Assembly (NCBI RefSeq): GCF_001746415.1
Contig: NZ_MEHJ01000001.1
Location: forward strand, 2,233,001-2,297,000
From: Streptomyces agglomeratus
GTDB lineage: Bacteria > Actinomycetota > Actinomycetes > Streptomycetales > Streptomycetaceae
DNA: 64,000 nt
Reading direction: 5' to 3'
Below the pieces are notes generated by a model, which had not been told where the DNA came from, did not search any database, and saw only the letters and a list, made by a program, of their open reading frames with translations. Shown in pieces: positions 54,141-61,437 of the stretch; the first letter of the stretch is position 1, and each line of letters starts with the position of its first letter. The translations under genes were made by a program, and so were the position numbers.

Positions 54141-54938
54141 ATGCCCGAAGGAGACACCGTCTGGCAGGCCGCCCAGCGCCTGCACACCGCCCTGGCCGGA
54201 CGCCCACTCGTCCGCGCCGACCTCCGCGTGCCCCGGTTCGCCACCGCCGACCTGACCGGACGCACCGTCCTGGACGTCACCCCTCGCGGCAAGCACCTCC
54301 TCACCCGCCTCGAGGGCGGCCTCACGCTCCACTCCCACCTCGGCATGGACGGTGCCTGGAGGATCTACGCAGCCGCCGAGCGATGGCGCGGCGGTCCCGC
54401 CCACCAGATCCGCGCCATCCTCGGCAACGCCGAACGCACCGCCGTGGGCTACCGCCTCCCCCTGCTCGAACTCGTTCGGACGCAGGACGAAGCGCAAACC
54501 ATCGGCCATCTGGGCCCGGACCTCCTGGGCCCGGACTGGGACCCTGACGAAGCACTCCGCCGCCTCCTGGCAGCCCCCGAGCGCCCCTTGGGCGAAGCCC
54601 TCCTCGACCAGCGGAACCTCGCCGGAATCGGAAACGTTTACAAGTCCGAGCTGTGCTTCTACGCCCGCGCCACGCCGTGGCTGCCCGTCGGTGAACTCCC
54701 CTCCCTCGAACGCCTGGTCGCCGCCGCCAAACGCCTCCTGGAGGCGAACCGCGACCGCCCCAGCCGCCGCACCACCCTGCGCGAGCGCGCCCCGACCCCG
54801 CTCTTCTACGTATACGGTCGCGCCGGCCGCCCCTGCTTGCGCTGCGGCGCCACGATCCGCCACGCCGACCAGGGCGACAGCACCCGCCTGCGCCCGACCT
54901 ACTGGTGCCCCCACTGCCAGAAGGGTCCCTCTCCCTGA
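54141..54938 (+). CDS. Fpg/Nei-family DNA glycosylase (Nei2-type)
   Basis: Removes oxidised bases and cleaves the DNA backbone (265 residues). MPEGDTVWQ is the Nei-type start, with Pro2 and Glu3 as catalytic residues after Met removal; DQRNLAGIGNVYKSE near 151-165 is the helix-two-turn-helix; the C-terminal zinc finger has CLRCG near 232 and WCPHCQ near 255. The ATG at 54141 preserves the catalytic Pro2. In Streptomyces several Fpg/Nei paralogs exist and the exact lesion range is not deducible. Next to lhr, so possibly both serve repair. Confidence 0.94.
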   Translation: MPEGDTVWQAAQRLHTALAGRPLVRADLRVPRFATADLTGRTVLDVTPRGKHLLTRLEGGLTLHSHLGMDGAWRIYAAAERWRGGPAHQIRAILGNAERTAVGYRLPLLELVRTQDEAQTIGHLGPDLLGPDWDPDEALRRLLAAPERPLGEALLDQRNLAGIGNVYKSELCFYARATPWLPVGELPSLERLVAAAKRLLEANRDRPSRRTTLRERAPTPLFYVYGRAGRPCLRCGATIRHADQGDSTRLRPTYWCPHCQKGPSP

Positions 54939-55022
54939 CCGGCGGGAGACCGCCCAACCACCCCCATCCCCTGCACGACAGGACAGTTGACGCACCGTCA
55001 GCTCCGGTCGTACCGTCCCCGC

Positions 55023-55787
55023 ATGCCCCTCAAGGCGTACGACCTCACCGGCCGCACCGCACTCGTCACCGGCGCCGCGAGCGGCATCGGCCGGGCGAGC
55101 GCACTCCTCCTCGCCGCGGCGGGCGCCACCGTCCACTGCGCGGACCGGGACGAGAGCGGCCTCCGCGAGACCACCTCACTGATCGCCAAGGCGGGCGGCG
55201 CCGCTCACCAGCACCCCCTCGACGTCACCGACCGCGCCCGCCTCGCCGACGCGGTGGCCGCGGCCGGCCCTCCGGACATCCTCGCGGCCATCGCCGGAAT
55301 CATGCACAGCAGCACCGTCCTGGAGACCCGCGACGAGGACCTGGAGCGGGTTCTGGCGGTCAATTTCAAGGGTGTTCTGTATGCCTGCCAGGAGGCGGCC
55401 CGCGCCATGATCTCCGCCGGGACCCCGGGCAGCATCATCACCATGGCGTCGGGCGCCGTCGACGCGGCGCACGCCGGGCTGCTCTGCTACAGCGCCGCCA
55501 AGACAGCAGTCGTACAGCTCACCAGGACACTCGCCACGGAGCTGGGCCCCCATTCCATCCGCGTCAACGCCGTTGCCCCGGGCTGGATCCGCACCCCCAT
55601 GACCGACCGCCACGACGCGGCCCTCCAGAGCCGGGCCGAGTCCGCCATGGTCCGAGCGTCCCCACTGGGCCGGGTGGGCGAGCCGGAGGACATCGCGCAC
55701 GCCGTCCTGTACCTGGCGTCGGACGCCTCCGCCTTCACGACGGGCCAGATCCTCCGCCCGAACGGCGGCGTCGCGATGCCCTGGTAG
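55023..55787 (+). CDS. Short-chain dehydrogenase/reductase (SDR)
   Basis: NAD(P)-dependent oxidoreductase of 254 residues. Cofactor motif TGAASGIGRA near 18-27; DVTD near 66; the NAG-like motif is AAIAG near 89-93; the catalytic Ser is in SIITMASGA near 140 and YSAAKTA carries the catalytic Tyr/Lys near 155. RVNAVAPGWIRTPMTD near 186 is typical. Substrate unknown. ATG 55023 was used. It is preceded by an 84-bp gap after the Nei gene. Confidence 0.92.
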   Translation: MPLKAYDLTGRTALVTGAASGIGRASALLLAAAGATVHCADRDESGLRETTSLIAKAGGAAHQHPLDVTDRARLADAVAAAGPPDILAAIAGIMHSSTVLETRDEDLERVLAVNFKGVLYACQEAARAMISAGTPGSIITMASGAVDAAHAGLLCYSAAKTAVVQLTRTLATELGPHSIRVNAVAPGWIRTPMTDRHDAALQSRAESAMVRASPLGRVGEPEDIAHAVLYLASDASAFTTGQILRPNGGVAMPW

Positions 55788-56277
55788 CCCCACGCCACCC
55801 CCGGGCACCGCCGGGCCACACCTTCGCAACCCCGGACCCCCCGGCACCGCCCGGCCCCCTCCCCTCACCCCGGCCCTGGCAGCCCCGGCACCCCCACGCA
55901 GCCTCCCGGCACCCCGAGCCGCGCCCGGGCGACCGCGAGCCGCACCCCCGTGATCCCGCGCCGCACACCCCGGCCGAGCCCGAGCCCCAGCGCCAGGACG
56001 GCCCGGGAGGCGGCTCCCCCGCCGCCCCGGGCGTACGCCGGGAGCCCACCACCCCCGGCGTACGCCCGATCCCGCGCCGGCGCGCCGGCCCGGCCCCGCC
56101 CGTGGCCGCCGGTACGGCGTGGACGGGCAGCAGACTCAGCCCCCAGCCACCCGCCACCACCACCCCCTCGACGACCCCCGTCCGCCCGGGCAGCAGCACA
56201 AGCCGAAGCGCCGCGTACCACCACACCACCGCGAGCACCAGCACCGCCCCCGGTCCCCAGAAGTCACGCCATGCCAT
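55735..56277 (-). CDS. Small membrane protein with basic Gly/Arg-rich tail
   Basis: An ORF of 180 residues starting MAWRDFWGPGAVLVLAVVWWY with a strong GGAGGAGG ribosome site. The first ~60 residues contain two or three hydrophobic segments (AVLVLAVVWWYAALRLVLLPG and GVVVAGGWGLSLLPVHAVP) and look genuine. The rest is low-complexity Gly/Arg/Ser/Ala sequence that overlaps the 3' end of the SDR gene (53 bp), so the true end may be different or the C terminus may be a frameshift product. Not recognised as a family. Confidence 0.55.
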   Translation of the reverse strand: MAWRDFWGPGAVLVLAVVWWYAALRLVLLPGRTGVVEGVVVAGGWGLSLLPVHAVPAATGGAGPARRRGIGRTPGVVGSRRTPGAAGEPPPGPSWRWGSGSAGVCGAGSRGCGSRSPGRGSGCREAAWGCRGCQGRGEGRGPGGAGGSGVAKVWPGGARGWRGATRASRRRRSGGGSGPS

Positions 56278-56395
56278 GGCTGCCTCCTCCGGCCGACGCT
56301 AGACGGGCCCGCGCACACGGCGGGAGGGCGCACCGGGAGCACACCCCGGCGCACCCGACCGCACCAGACACCGCACACGCCCGCGCTCTACGCCC

Positions 56396-56866
56396 CTACT
56401 CGCTCTCCGCCTGGAACATCCAGGCGTGCTTCTCAAGATCCGCAGTCAGCCCGATGATGATGTCCTGGGTGACCGGGTCCGGGTCGGCGGTCGCCTCGAT
56501 ACGCTCCCGCATGCGACCGACCACCACGCCGAGCGCGTCCACCAGGATCCGTACGGCGTCCACATCCTTGATCCACCCCGACGGAACCTCCCGGATCGCC
56601 GTCGAGCGCGCCACGCTCGCGGACCGCCCGTCCGGGTTGACACCCAGCGCCGACGCCCGTTCCGCCACCGAGTCGGAGTGCAGCCGCGCCGTGGTGACCA
56701 CCTCGTCGAGCTGAAGGTGTACGGACCGGAACCGTGGCCCCACCACGTTCCAGTGGACCTGCTTGGCGACCAGCGACAGATCGACCAGGTCCACGAGCGC
56801 GCCCTGGAGGGCCTCGCCCACCACCTTGAGATCCGCCTCGGGCAGGGTGCTCTTCACGACAGACAT
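56396..56866 (-). CDS. Dps-family DNA-binding ferritin-like protein
   Basis: Iron-storing, DNA-protecting dodecamer subunit of 156 residues. The ferroxidase-site residues fit the Dps spacing: His38, His50, Asp54, Asp65 and Glu69 (KQVHWNV, SVHLQLDE, SDSVAER). The N terminus MSVVKSTLPEADLKVV is short. ATG at 56866 follows GAGGAGGAAAACGG. Streptomyces encode several Dps (DpsA-C) with stress and developmental regulation; which one this is cannot be told. It lies between clgR and the small membrane protein on the same strand. Confidence 0.94.
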   Translation of the reverse strand: MSVVKSTLPEADLKVVGEALQGALVDLVDLSLVAKQVHWNVVGPRFRSVHLQLDEVVTTARLHSDSVAERASALGVNPDGRSASVARSTAIREVPSGWIKDVDAVRILVDALGVVVGRMRERIEATADPDPVTQDIIIGLTADLEKHAWMFQAESE

Positions 56867-57072
56867 CCGTTTTCCTCCTCGGAGAACCGCAGCGAACAAC
56901 GTCGGCACAAACGAAAACCCACCCCCCGCAGCTCCCGCCCCACAGCCTCCACCACCATGACACAAACCCGACAAAAGGGTCACACGAGGGCATGAAAGAG
57001 CCCCGGCGGTCCCTCAGGACACACCGGAGCTCTTCCGCAAGCCTCAGACCACAGTCACCGCGCTCACCGCAG
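56867..57072. other. dps promoter region
   Basis: 206 bp upstream of the Dps gene. It includes the clgR terminator (56996-57034). I did not identify a specific stress promoter. Confidence 0.4.
56996..57034 (-). terminator. Terminator downstream of clgR
   Basis: Long hairpin: 11-bp arms with one mismatch (56996-57006 and 57024-57034) enclosing a second 4-bp stem (57009-57012 / 57017-57020) with loop CTCA. Confidence 0.7.
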
Positions 57073-57453
57073 TCAGGCGGCGACCACGTCCACCGCTTCC
57101 GCGGGTGCCTTGATCGTCACCCGCTCCGGTGGCACACCTGCCACCGACGTCACCGAAACGGAATTGAGCATCGGGCGTACCGGTGGACGCACCGGCTCGC
57201 TCGCAGCCGACTCCGCCAGCTCAGCCAGCGACAGCTCATCACTCACTTCGCGCATGAGCTCGGACATCCGTACGTCAAGCGCGTCGCAGATAGCGGAGAG
57301 CAGCTCGGAGGAAGCCTCCTTCTGCCCCCGCTCCACCTCGGATAGATAGCCGAGTGAGACTCGGGCGGACGAGGAGACTTCGCGCAGAGTACGGCCCTGG
57401 CGCTGGCGCTGCCGACGCAGCACGTCACCAAGCAGGCGACGGAGCAAAATCAT
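57073..57453 (-). CDS. clgR: ClgR-type transcriptional activator of clp genes
   Basis: Small XRE-family regulator (126 residues) with HTH at ~22-47 ([24 protein letters not shown]). In Streptomyces and Corynebacterium ClgR activates clpP1P2, clpC and other protease genes and is itself degraded by ClpP. Location next to cinA, pgsA and ftsK matches clgR elsewhere. The C terminus ends VDVVAA, resembling the Ala-Ala-ending degron known for ClgR. ATG at 57453 with GAGGAGGG upstream. The preceding gene cinA is 109 bp away. Confidence 0.9.
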   Translation of the reverse strand: MILLRRLLGDVLRRQRQRQGRTLREVSSSARVSLGYLSEVERGQKEASSELLSAICDALDVRMSELMREVSDELSLAELAESAASEPVRPPVRPMLNSVSVTSVAGVPPERVTIKAPAEAVDVVAA

Positions 57454-57562
57454 CGGTGGCTCCCTCCTCGGACCGCGTAGCCGCATCCTTCACGCCCCAC
57501 CGTACCGCCTCGCGCTGCGGCCGTGCGGGGAGCGATGTCGTGTTCACTCAGGGCTGCAAACA

Positions 57563-58120
57563 TCAATTCCCCCCGTTCTGTTCCGTATCCTGTGCCCGCG
57601 CATCTTCGTCCAGTTCGCCGGAGAGCAGGGTCAGTACCCTCCGCACACTCTCCATACGGATTTCCGCCCGGTCCCCGTTCAACCTCAACCGGGCCACTTT
57701 CCCGGCACCGCCCGGTCCCGCGACCGCCACGAAAACGGTCCCGACGGGCTGCCCGTCCTGGGCTTCGGGCCCCGCGACACCGGTGGTCGCTATGCCCCAG
57801 CCGGCGCCGAGTACGCGCCGCACCCCTGCCGCCATCTGCCGCGCGACCTCCGCGTCCACGGCTCCGCGCTGTTCCAGGAGCGACGCGTCGACGCCCAGAA
57901 TGTCCCGCTTGAGCTCCGTGGCGTACGCCGTGACGGCCCCGCGGAACACTCTTGAGGCACCTGGCGCAGAAGTCAGCTCCGCGGCCACCAGGCCGCCCGT
58001 GAGCGATTCGGCGACAGCGAGCGTCTCGCCCCGCCCCGCCAGCAGCTCCAGCACCTCCGCGGCGCCACTCCCACCTGCCACAGTGCCACCCGGCGCACCC
58101 GCACCCGCACCGCCGGTCAC
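57563..58120 (-). CDS. cinA: CinA-family protein (nicotinamide-nucleotide amidase domain)
   Basis: A 185-residue protein with the CinA C-terminal amidohydrolase domain, which deamidates NMN in pyridine-nucleotide recycling. GETLAVAESLTGGLVAAELTSAPGASRVFRG and TTGVAGPEAQDGQPVGTVFVAV are diagnostic; the catalytic Ser is in AESLTGG. GTG at 58120 overlaps the pgsA stop by 4 bp. It lacks the N-terminal COG1058 domain, as in many actinobacteria. The last ~20 residues are acidic. Confidence 0.92.
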   Translation of the reverse strand: MTGGAGAGAPGGTVAGGSGAAEVLELLAGRGETLAVAESLTGGLVAAELTSAPGASRVFRGAVTAYATELKRDILGVDASLLEQRGAVDAEVARQMAAGVRRVLGAGWGIATTGVAGPEAQDGQPVGTVFVAVAGPGGAGKVARLRLNGDRAEIRMESVRRVLTLLSGELDEDARAQDTEQNGGN

Positions 58121-58770
58121 CGTGACGACTCCGCCGCGATACCGGCCCGCCGGAGCACCACGGCCTGGCGCACATAGTCCAGCCCGGTCGCCACCGTCAG
58201 CACGACCGCCGCCGCCATCACCCAGAACCGCAGCGTCGCGAGCGGCCCCGTCAGCGCCAGAACGTACATCCCGACCGCCACGCCCTGCATGAGCGTCTTC
58301 AGCTTGCCGCCGCGACTGGCCGGAATGACGCCGTGCCTGATCACCCAGAAACGCAGCACCGTGATGCCCAGCTCCCGGAAGAGAATGACGCCCGTCACCC
58401 ACCACGGCAGGTCCCCGAGCGCCGACAGACAGATCAGCGCGGCGCCCATGATCGCCTTGTCGGCGATCGGGTCGGCGATCTTCCCGAAGTCGGTGACCAG
58501 GTTGTACGTACGGGCCAGGTGCCCGTCGAAGATGTCGGTGATCATCGCGACGGCGAAGGCCGCCCACGCCCAGGCGCGCCAGGCCGGGTCGTACCCGCCG
58601 TCCTGGAGCATCAGCATGACGAAGCCGGGGACGAGCACCAGCCGCATCATGGTCAGGATGTTCGCGATGTTCCAGAGGCTGGCCTGATTGACGGCCGCAG
58701 CGCCCAGCTTACCGCCCGGCGCCGGCTTGGCGCCGGTTCCGCCCGCAGCGGATGCCGGGACTCCGGTCAT
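58117..58770 (-). CDS. pgsA: CDP-alcohol phosphatidyltransferase (PgsA type)
   Basis: Makes phosphatidylglycerophosphate from CDP-diacylglycerol and glycerol-3-phosphate in the membrane (217 residues). The family motif D-G-x2-A-R-x8-G-x3-D-x3-D is met exactly: Asp82-Gly83, Ala86-Arg87, Gly96, Asp100 and Asp104. About six membrane segments. ATG at 58770 overlaps the rimO stop by 4 bp, so rimO-pgsA-cinA are translationally coupled. Specificity as PgsA rather than other CDP-alcohol transferases is inferred from the neighbourhood. Confidence 0.93.
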   Translation of the reverse strand: MTGVPASAAGGTGAKPAPGGKLGAAAVNQASLWNIANILTMMRLVLVPGFVMLMLQDGGYDPAWRAWAWAAFAVAMITDIFDGHLARTYNLVTDFGKIADPIADKAIMGAALICLSALGDLPWWVTGVILFRELGITVLRFWVIRHGVIPASRGGKLKTLMQGVAVGMYVLALTGPLATLRFWVMAAAVVLTVATGLDYVRQAVVLRRAGIAAESSR

Positions 58771-60260
58771 CTGCCTGCCTCCTCGTCGGGGGTCTGGGGG
58801 TCGCCTCCCAGAAGGTCGCTGTGTTCCGCCACCAGGTCCACGCCCTCGGTTCCGACCACCTTCGCGACGACCATACGGCCGACGGCCAGCCCCTGACCCG
58901 AAGTGAACAGCACTTGGCCGTCCGTCTCGGGCGCCTGGTGCGCCGCGCGGCCGACCGCGCCGTCCTCGCCGTCCACCGACTCGACCAGCACCTCGACCGT
59001 CTCGCCGAGCCGCTCCTCGGCCCGCTGGGCGGTCAGCTCGTCCGCGAGCCGCGAGATGTGCTCGAGCCGCTCGGCGATGACGTCCGCGTCCAGCTTGTTG
59101 TCGTAGGTGACGGCCTCGGTGCCCTCCTCGTCGGAGTAACCGAAGACGCCGATCGCATCCAGTCTCGCACCCGTGAGGAAACGCTCCAGCTCGCCGAGGT
59201 CCGCCTCGCTCTCACCGGGGAACCCGACGATGAAGTTGGACCGCACACCGGCCTGCGGCGCCTTGCCGCGGATCGTCTCCAGCAGTTCCAGGAAGCGGTC
59301 GGTGTCACCGAAGCGCCGCATCGAGCGCAGCACGCCGGCGGCCGAGTGCTGGAAGGACAGGTCGAAGTACGGCGCGATCTTCGGCGTGGACGCCAGTACG
59401 TCGATCAGCCCCGGCCGCATCTCGGCGGGCTGGAGGTAGCTGACCCGCACCCGCTCGATGCCGTCGACCTCCGCGAGCTCCGGCAGCAGCGTCTCCAGCA
59501 GCCGGATGTCACCGAGGTCCTTGCCGTACGACGTGTTGTTCTCGGAGACCAACATGATCTCCTTCACGCCCTGCTCGGCCAGCCAGCGCGTCTCGCCCAG
59601 TACGTCGGAGGGGCGCCGCGAAATGAACGATCCGCGGAACGACGGAATGGCGCAGAAGGAGCACCTGCGGTCGCACCCGGACGCGAGCTTCACGGAGGCG
59701 ACCGGGCTGTTCCCGAGACGCTGCCGCAGCGGCGCCCGCGGTCCGGAGGCGGGCGCGATCCCCTCGGGCAGGTCCGCAGGAGGCGTGTCCTGGGCGTGCC
59801 CGGGAAGCGCGACGTCGGGGGCGTCCTGGCGCTCGGCCGGGCTGATGGGCAGCAGCTTGCGCCGGTCGCGCGGGGTGTGGGAGGCGTGGATGCCGCCGTT
59901 GAGGATCGTCTGGAGGCGGTCCGAGATGTCGGCGTAGTCGTCGAATCCGAGTACGCCGTCGGCCTCGGGCAGCGCTTCCTGGAGTTCCTTGCCGTACCGC
60001 TCGGCCATGCAGCCCACGGCGACGACGGCCTGCGTCTTGCCGTGATCCTTCAGATCATTGGCTTCCAGCAGGGCATCGACGGAGTCCTTCTTGGCGGCTT
60101 CGACGAATCCGCAGGTGTTGACGACGGCGACGTCCGCGTCCGAGGCGTCCTCGACGAGCTGCCAGCCGTCCGCTGCCAAGCGGCCTGCCAGCTCCTCCGA
60201 GTCCACCTCATTACGGGCGCAGCCAAGAGTGACAAGGGCGACGGTGCGGCGTTCGGGCAT
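58767..60260 (-). CDS. rimO: Ribosomal protein S12 methylthiotransferase
   Basis: Radical SAM enzyme that methylthiolates an aspartate of ribosomal protein S12 (497 residues). N-terminal cluster cysteines Cys14, Cys50, Cys84; radical SAM Cys196, Cys200, Cys203 in CDRRCSFC. The segment [19 protein letters not shown] around 140-160 is a Streptomyces-type insert before the radical domain. RimO rather than MiaB is indicated by [22 protein letters not shown] and the shorter TRAM end. ATG at 60260; the upstream in-frame start would overlap the promoter hairpin. Overlaps pgsA by 4 bp. Confidence 0.96.
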   Translation of the reverse strand: MPERRTVALVTLGCARNEVDSEELAGRLAADGWQLVEDASDADVAVVNTCGFVEAAKKDSVDALLEANDLKDHGKTQAVVAVGCMAERYGKELQEALPEADGVLGFDDYADISDRLQTILNGGIHASHTPRDRRKLLPISPAERQDAPDVALPGHAQDTPPADLPEGIAPASGPRAPLRQRLGNSPVASVKLASGCDRRCSFCAIPSFRGSFISRRPSDVLGETRWLAEQGVKEIMLVSENNTSYGKDLGDIRLLETLLPELAEVDGIERVRVSYLQPAEMRPGLIDVLASTPKIAPYFDLSFQHSAAGVLRSMRRFGDTDRFLELLETIRGKAPQAGVRSNFIVGFPGESEADLGELERFLTGARLDAIGVFGYSDEEGTEAVTYDNKLDADVIAERLEHISRLADELTAQRAEERLGETVEVLVESVDGEDGAVGRAAHQAPETDGQVLFTSGQGLAVGRMVVAKVVGTEGVDLVAEHSDLLGGDPQTPDEEAGR

Positions 60261-60370
60261 GGGCTCAAGACTACTTTGTCCCGGCGAGCGCCCCCGCCGC
60301 GAGGGTTCCACGGCGCCCGGGCCCCGGATCAGGCCGCCCAACGCGGCCCTTCCGGGCCTCCGCGCCGCCG

Positions 60371-60399
60371 CCTTCCGGGCCGGAGCCCGGCCCGGAAGG
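60371..60399 (-). terminator. Terminator downstream of the RodZ-like gene
   Basis: Perfect 13-bp palindromic stem with a 3-nt tip (60371-60399) just past the end of the RodZ-like gene and upstream of rimO. Confidence 0.75.
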
Positions 60400-60406
60400 T
60401 CCCGGG

Positions 60407-61249
60407 TCAGCCGACCTCCGGGTCGCCCTTCGTGTACGTCAGCCGCTCGACCTGTCCCGCCTGGAACTCGTCGCCGACCTCCTTGCCGTTCACGAAGAGC
60501 TGCATCGCCCCGGCGTCACCCAGTACGAGCTCGATCTTTTCCTTGTCGGTGAAGGTCTTGGACTCGCCCTTCAGCAGCAGGCCGTCGAAGAGGAGCCTGC
60601 CGTTGTGGTCCTTCGCCGAGATCCAGCTCTTGCGGTCCCTGGCGGTGAGGGCGACCGTCACCTGGTCCTGCGGGACCGCCGCGATGGCGCTGTCCGAGGG
60701 GTCGGGCTTGGGATCGGCGGGCTTGGTCGGGGTGGGCTTGGCCGGCTTAGAGGTGGTGGGCTCGGAGCCCGCGACCTCCCTGGCGCCGCCGCTGCCGTCG
60801 GTTCCGTTGAAGAGCGTGAAACCGACGAAGCCGACGACGGCGACGATGGCCGCGACCATGGCCGCGGTCCAGTTGGGGCGCCGGGCCTCGGGACGGATCC
60901 GTTCCGCCTCGAAGAGCGGCGCGGCGGGGGTGGGTGCGGGACGTCCGCCGTGTTCGTCGTCGTACTGGGCGACGAGGGCGTCCGCGTCGAGGCCGATGGC
61001 GCGTGCGAGCGTACGGATGTGCCCGCGGGCGTACACATCGCCGCCGCAGCGGCTGAAGTCGTCCTGCTCGATCGCGTGCACGATGGGGATGCGCACCCGG
61101 GTCGAGCCGCTGACCTCGTCGACCGTCAGGCCGGCGTCCACGCGGGCCTGCTGGAGAACGCGTCCGATGGAGGGGCGGTCGTCTTCGATCGAGGACCGGT
61201 CGTCTTCGATCGAAGGCCGGTCGTCTTCGGGAGAGTTGCCGATGGACAC
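60407..61249 (-). CDS. RodZ-like helix-turn-helix membrane protein
   Basis: A 280-residue bitopic protein. The N-terminal HTH_25-type domain ([42 protein letters not shown]) is followed by one membrane segment near 128-148 ([21 protein letters not shown]), a Thr/Pro/Lys spacer, and the C-terminal DUF4115 domain ([44 protein letters not shown]). This is the RodZ architecture. The first ~28 residues are a repeated EDDRPSI unit. It is upstream of rimO and probably monocistronic given the terminator. Role in cell shape is inference. Confidence 0.88.
   Translation of the reverse strand: MSIGNSPEDDRPSIEDDRSSIEDDRPSIGRVLQQARVDAGLTVDEVSGSTRVRIPIVHAIEQDDFSRCGGDVYARGHIRTLARAIGLDADALVAQYDDEHGGRPAPTPAAPLFEAERIRPEARRPNWTAAMVAAIVAVVGFVGFTLFNGTDGSGGAREVAGSEPTTSKPAKPTPTKPADPKPDPSDSAIAAVPQDQVTVALTARDRKSWISAKDHNGRLLFDGLLLKGESKTFTDKEKIELVLGDAGAMQLFVNGKEVGDEFQAGQVERLTYTKGDPEVG
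61176..61230. repeat. 21-bp tandem repeat in the RodZ-like coding start
   Basis: Units of CGGTCGTCTTCGATCGA-type sequence with a 21-bp period, about 2.6 copies, encode repeated [14 protein letters not shown] heptads at residues ~8-28. Confidence 0.8.
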
Positions 61250-61437
61250 GGGGGCGCCTTTCGAGCGTGAGCCACCTGCTGGGTGTTCAGTCTAGGGGTG
61301 GTACGAAAGCGTGAGGCAACCGGGAGGGCGGACTTTGTACGCCATCAGAACCGCCTGACAGCCCGATGGTGACACCATCTGTCTCCCCCTCCCTCAACTG
61401 GACGTACGAACAAGGGAAACGGTTGCTCACCCCTCAC
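61250..61437. other. Gap between ftsK and the RodZ-like gene
   Basis: 188 bp upstream of the RodZ-like gene. Presumably holds its promoter; no hairpin identified for ftsK termination. Confidence 0.35.
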
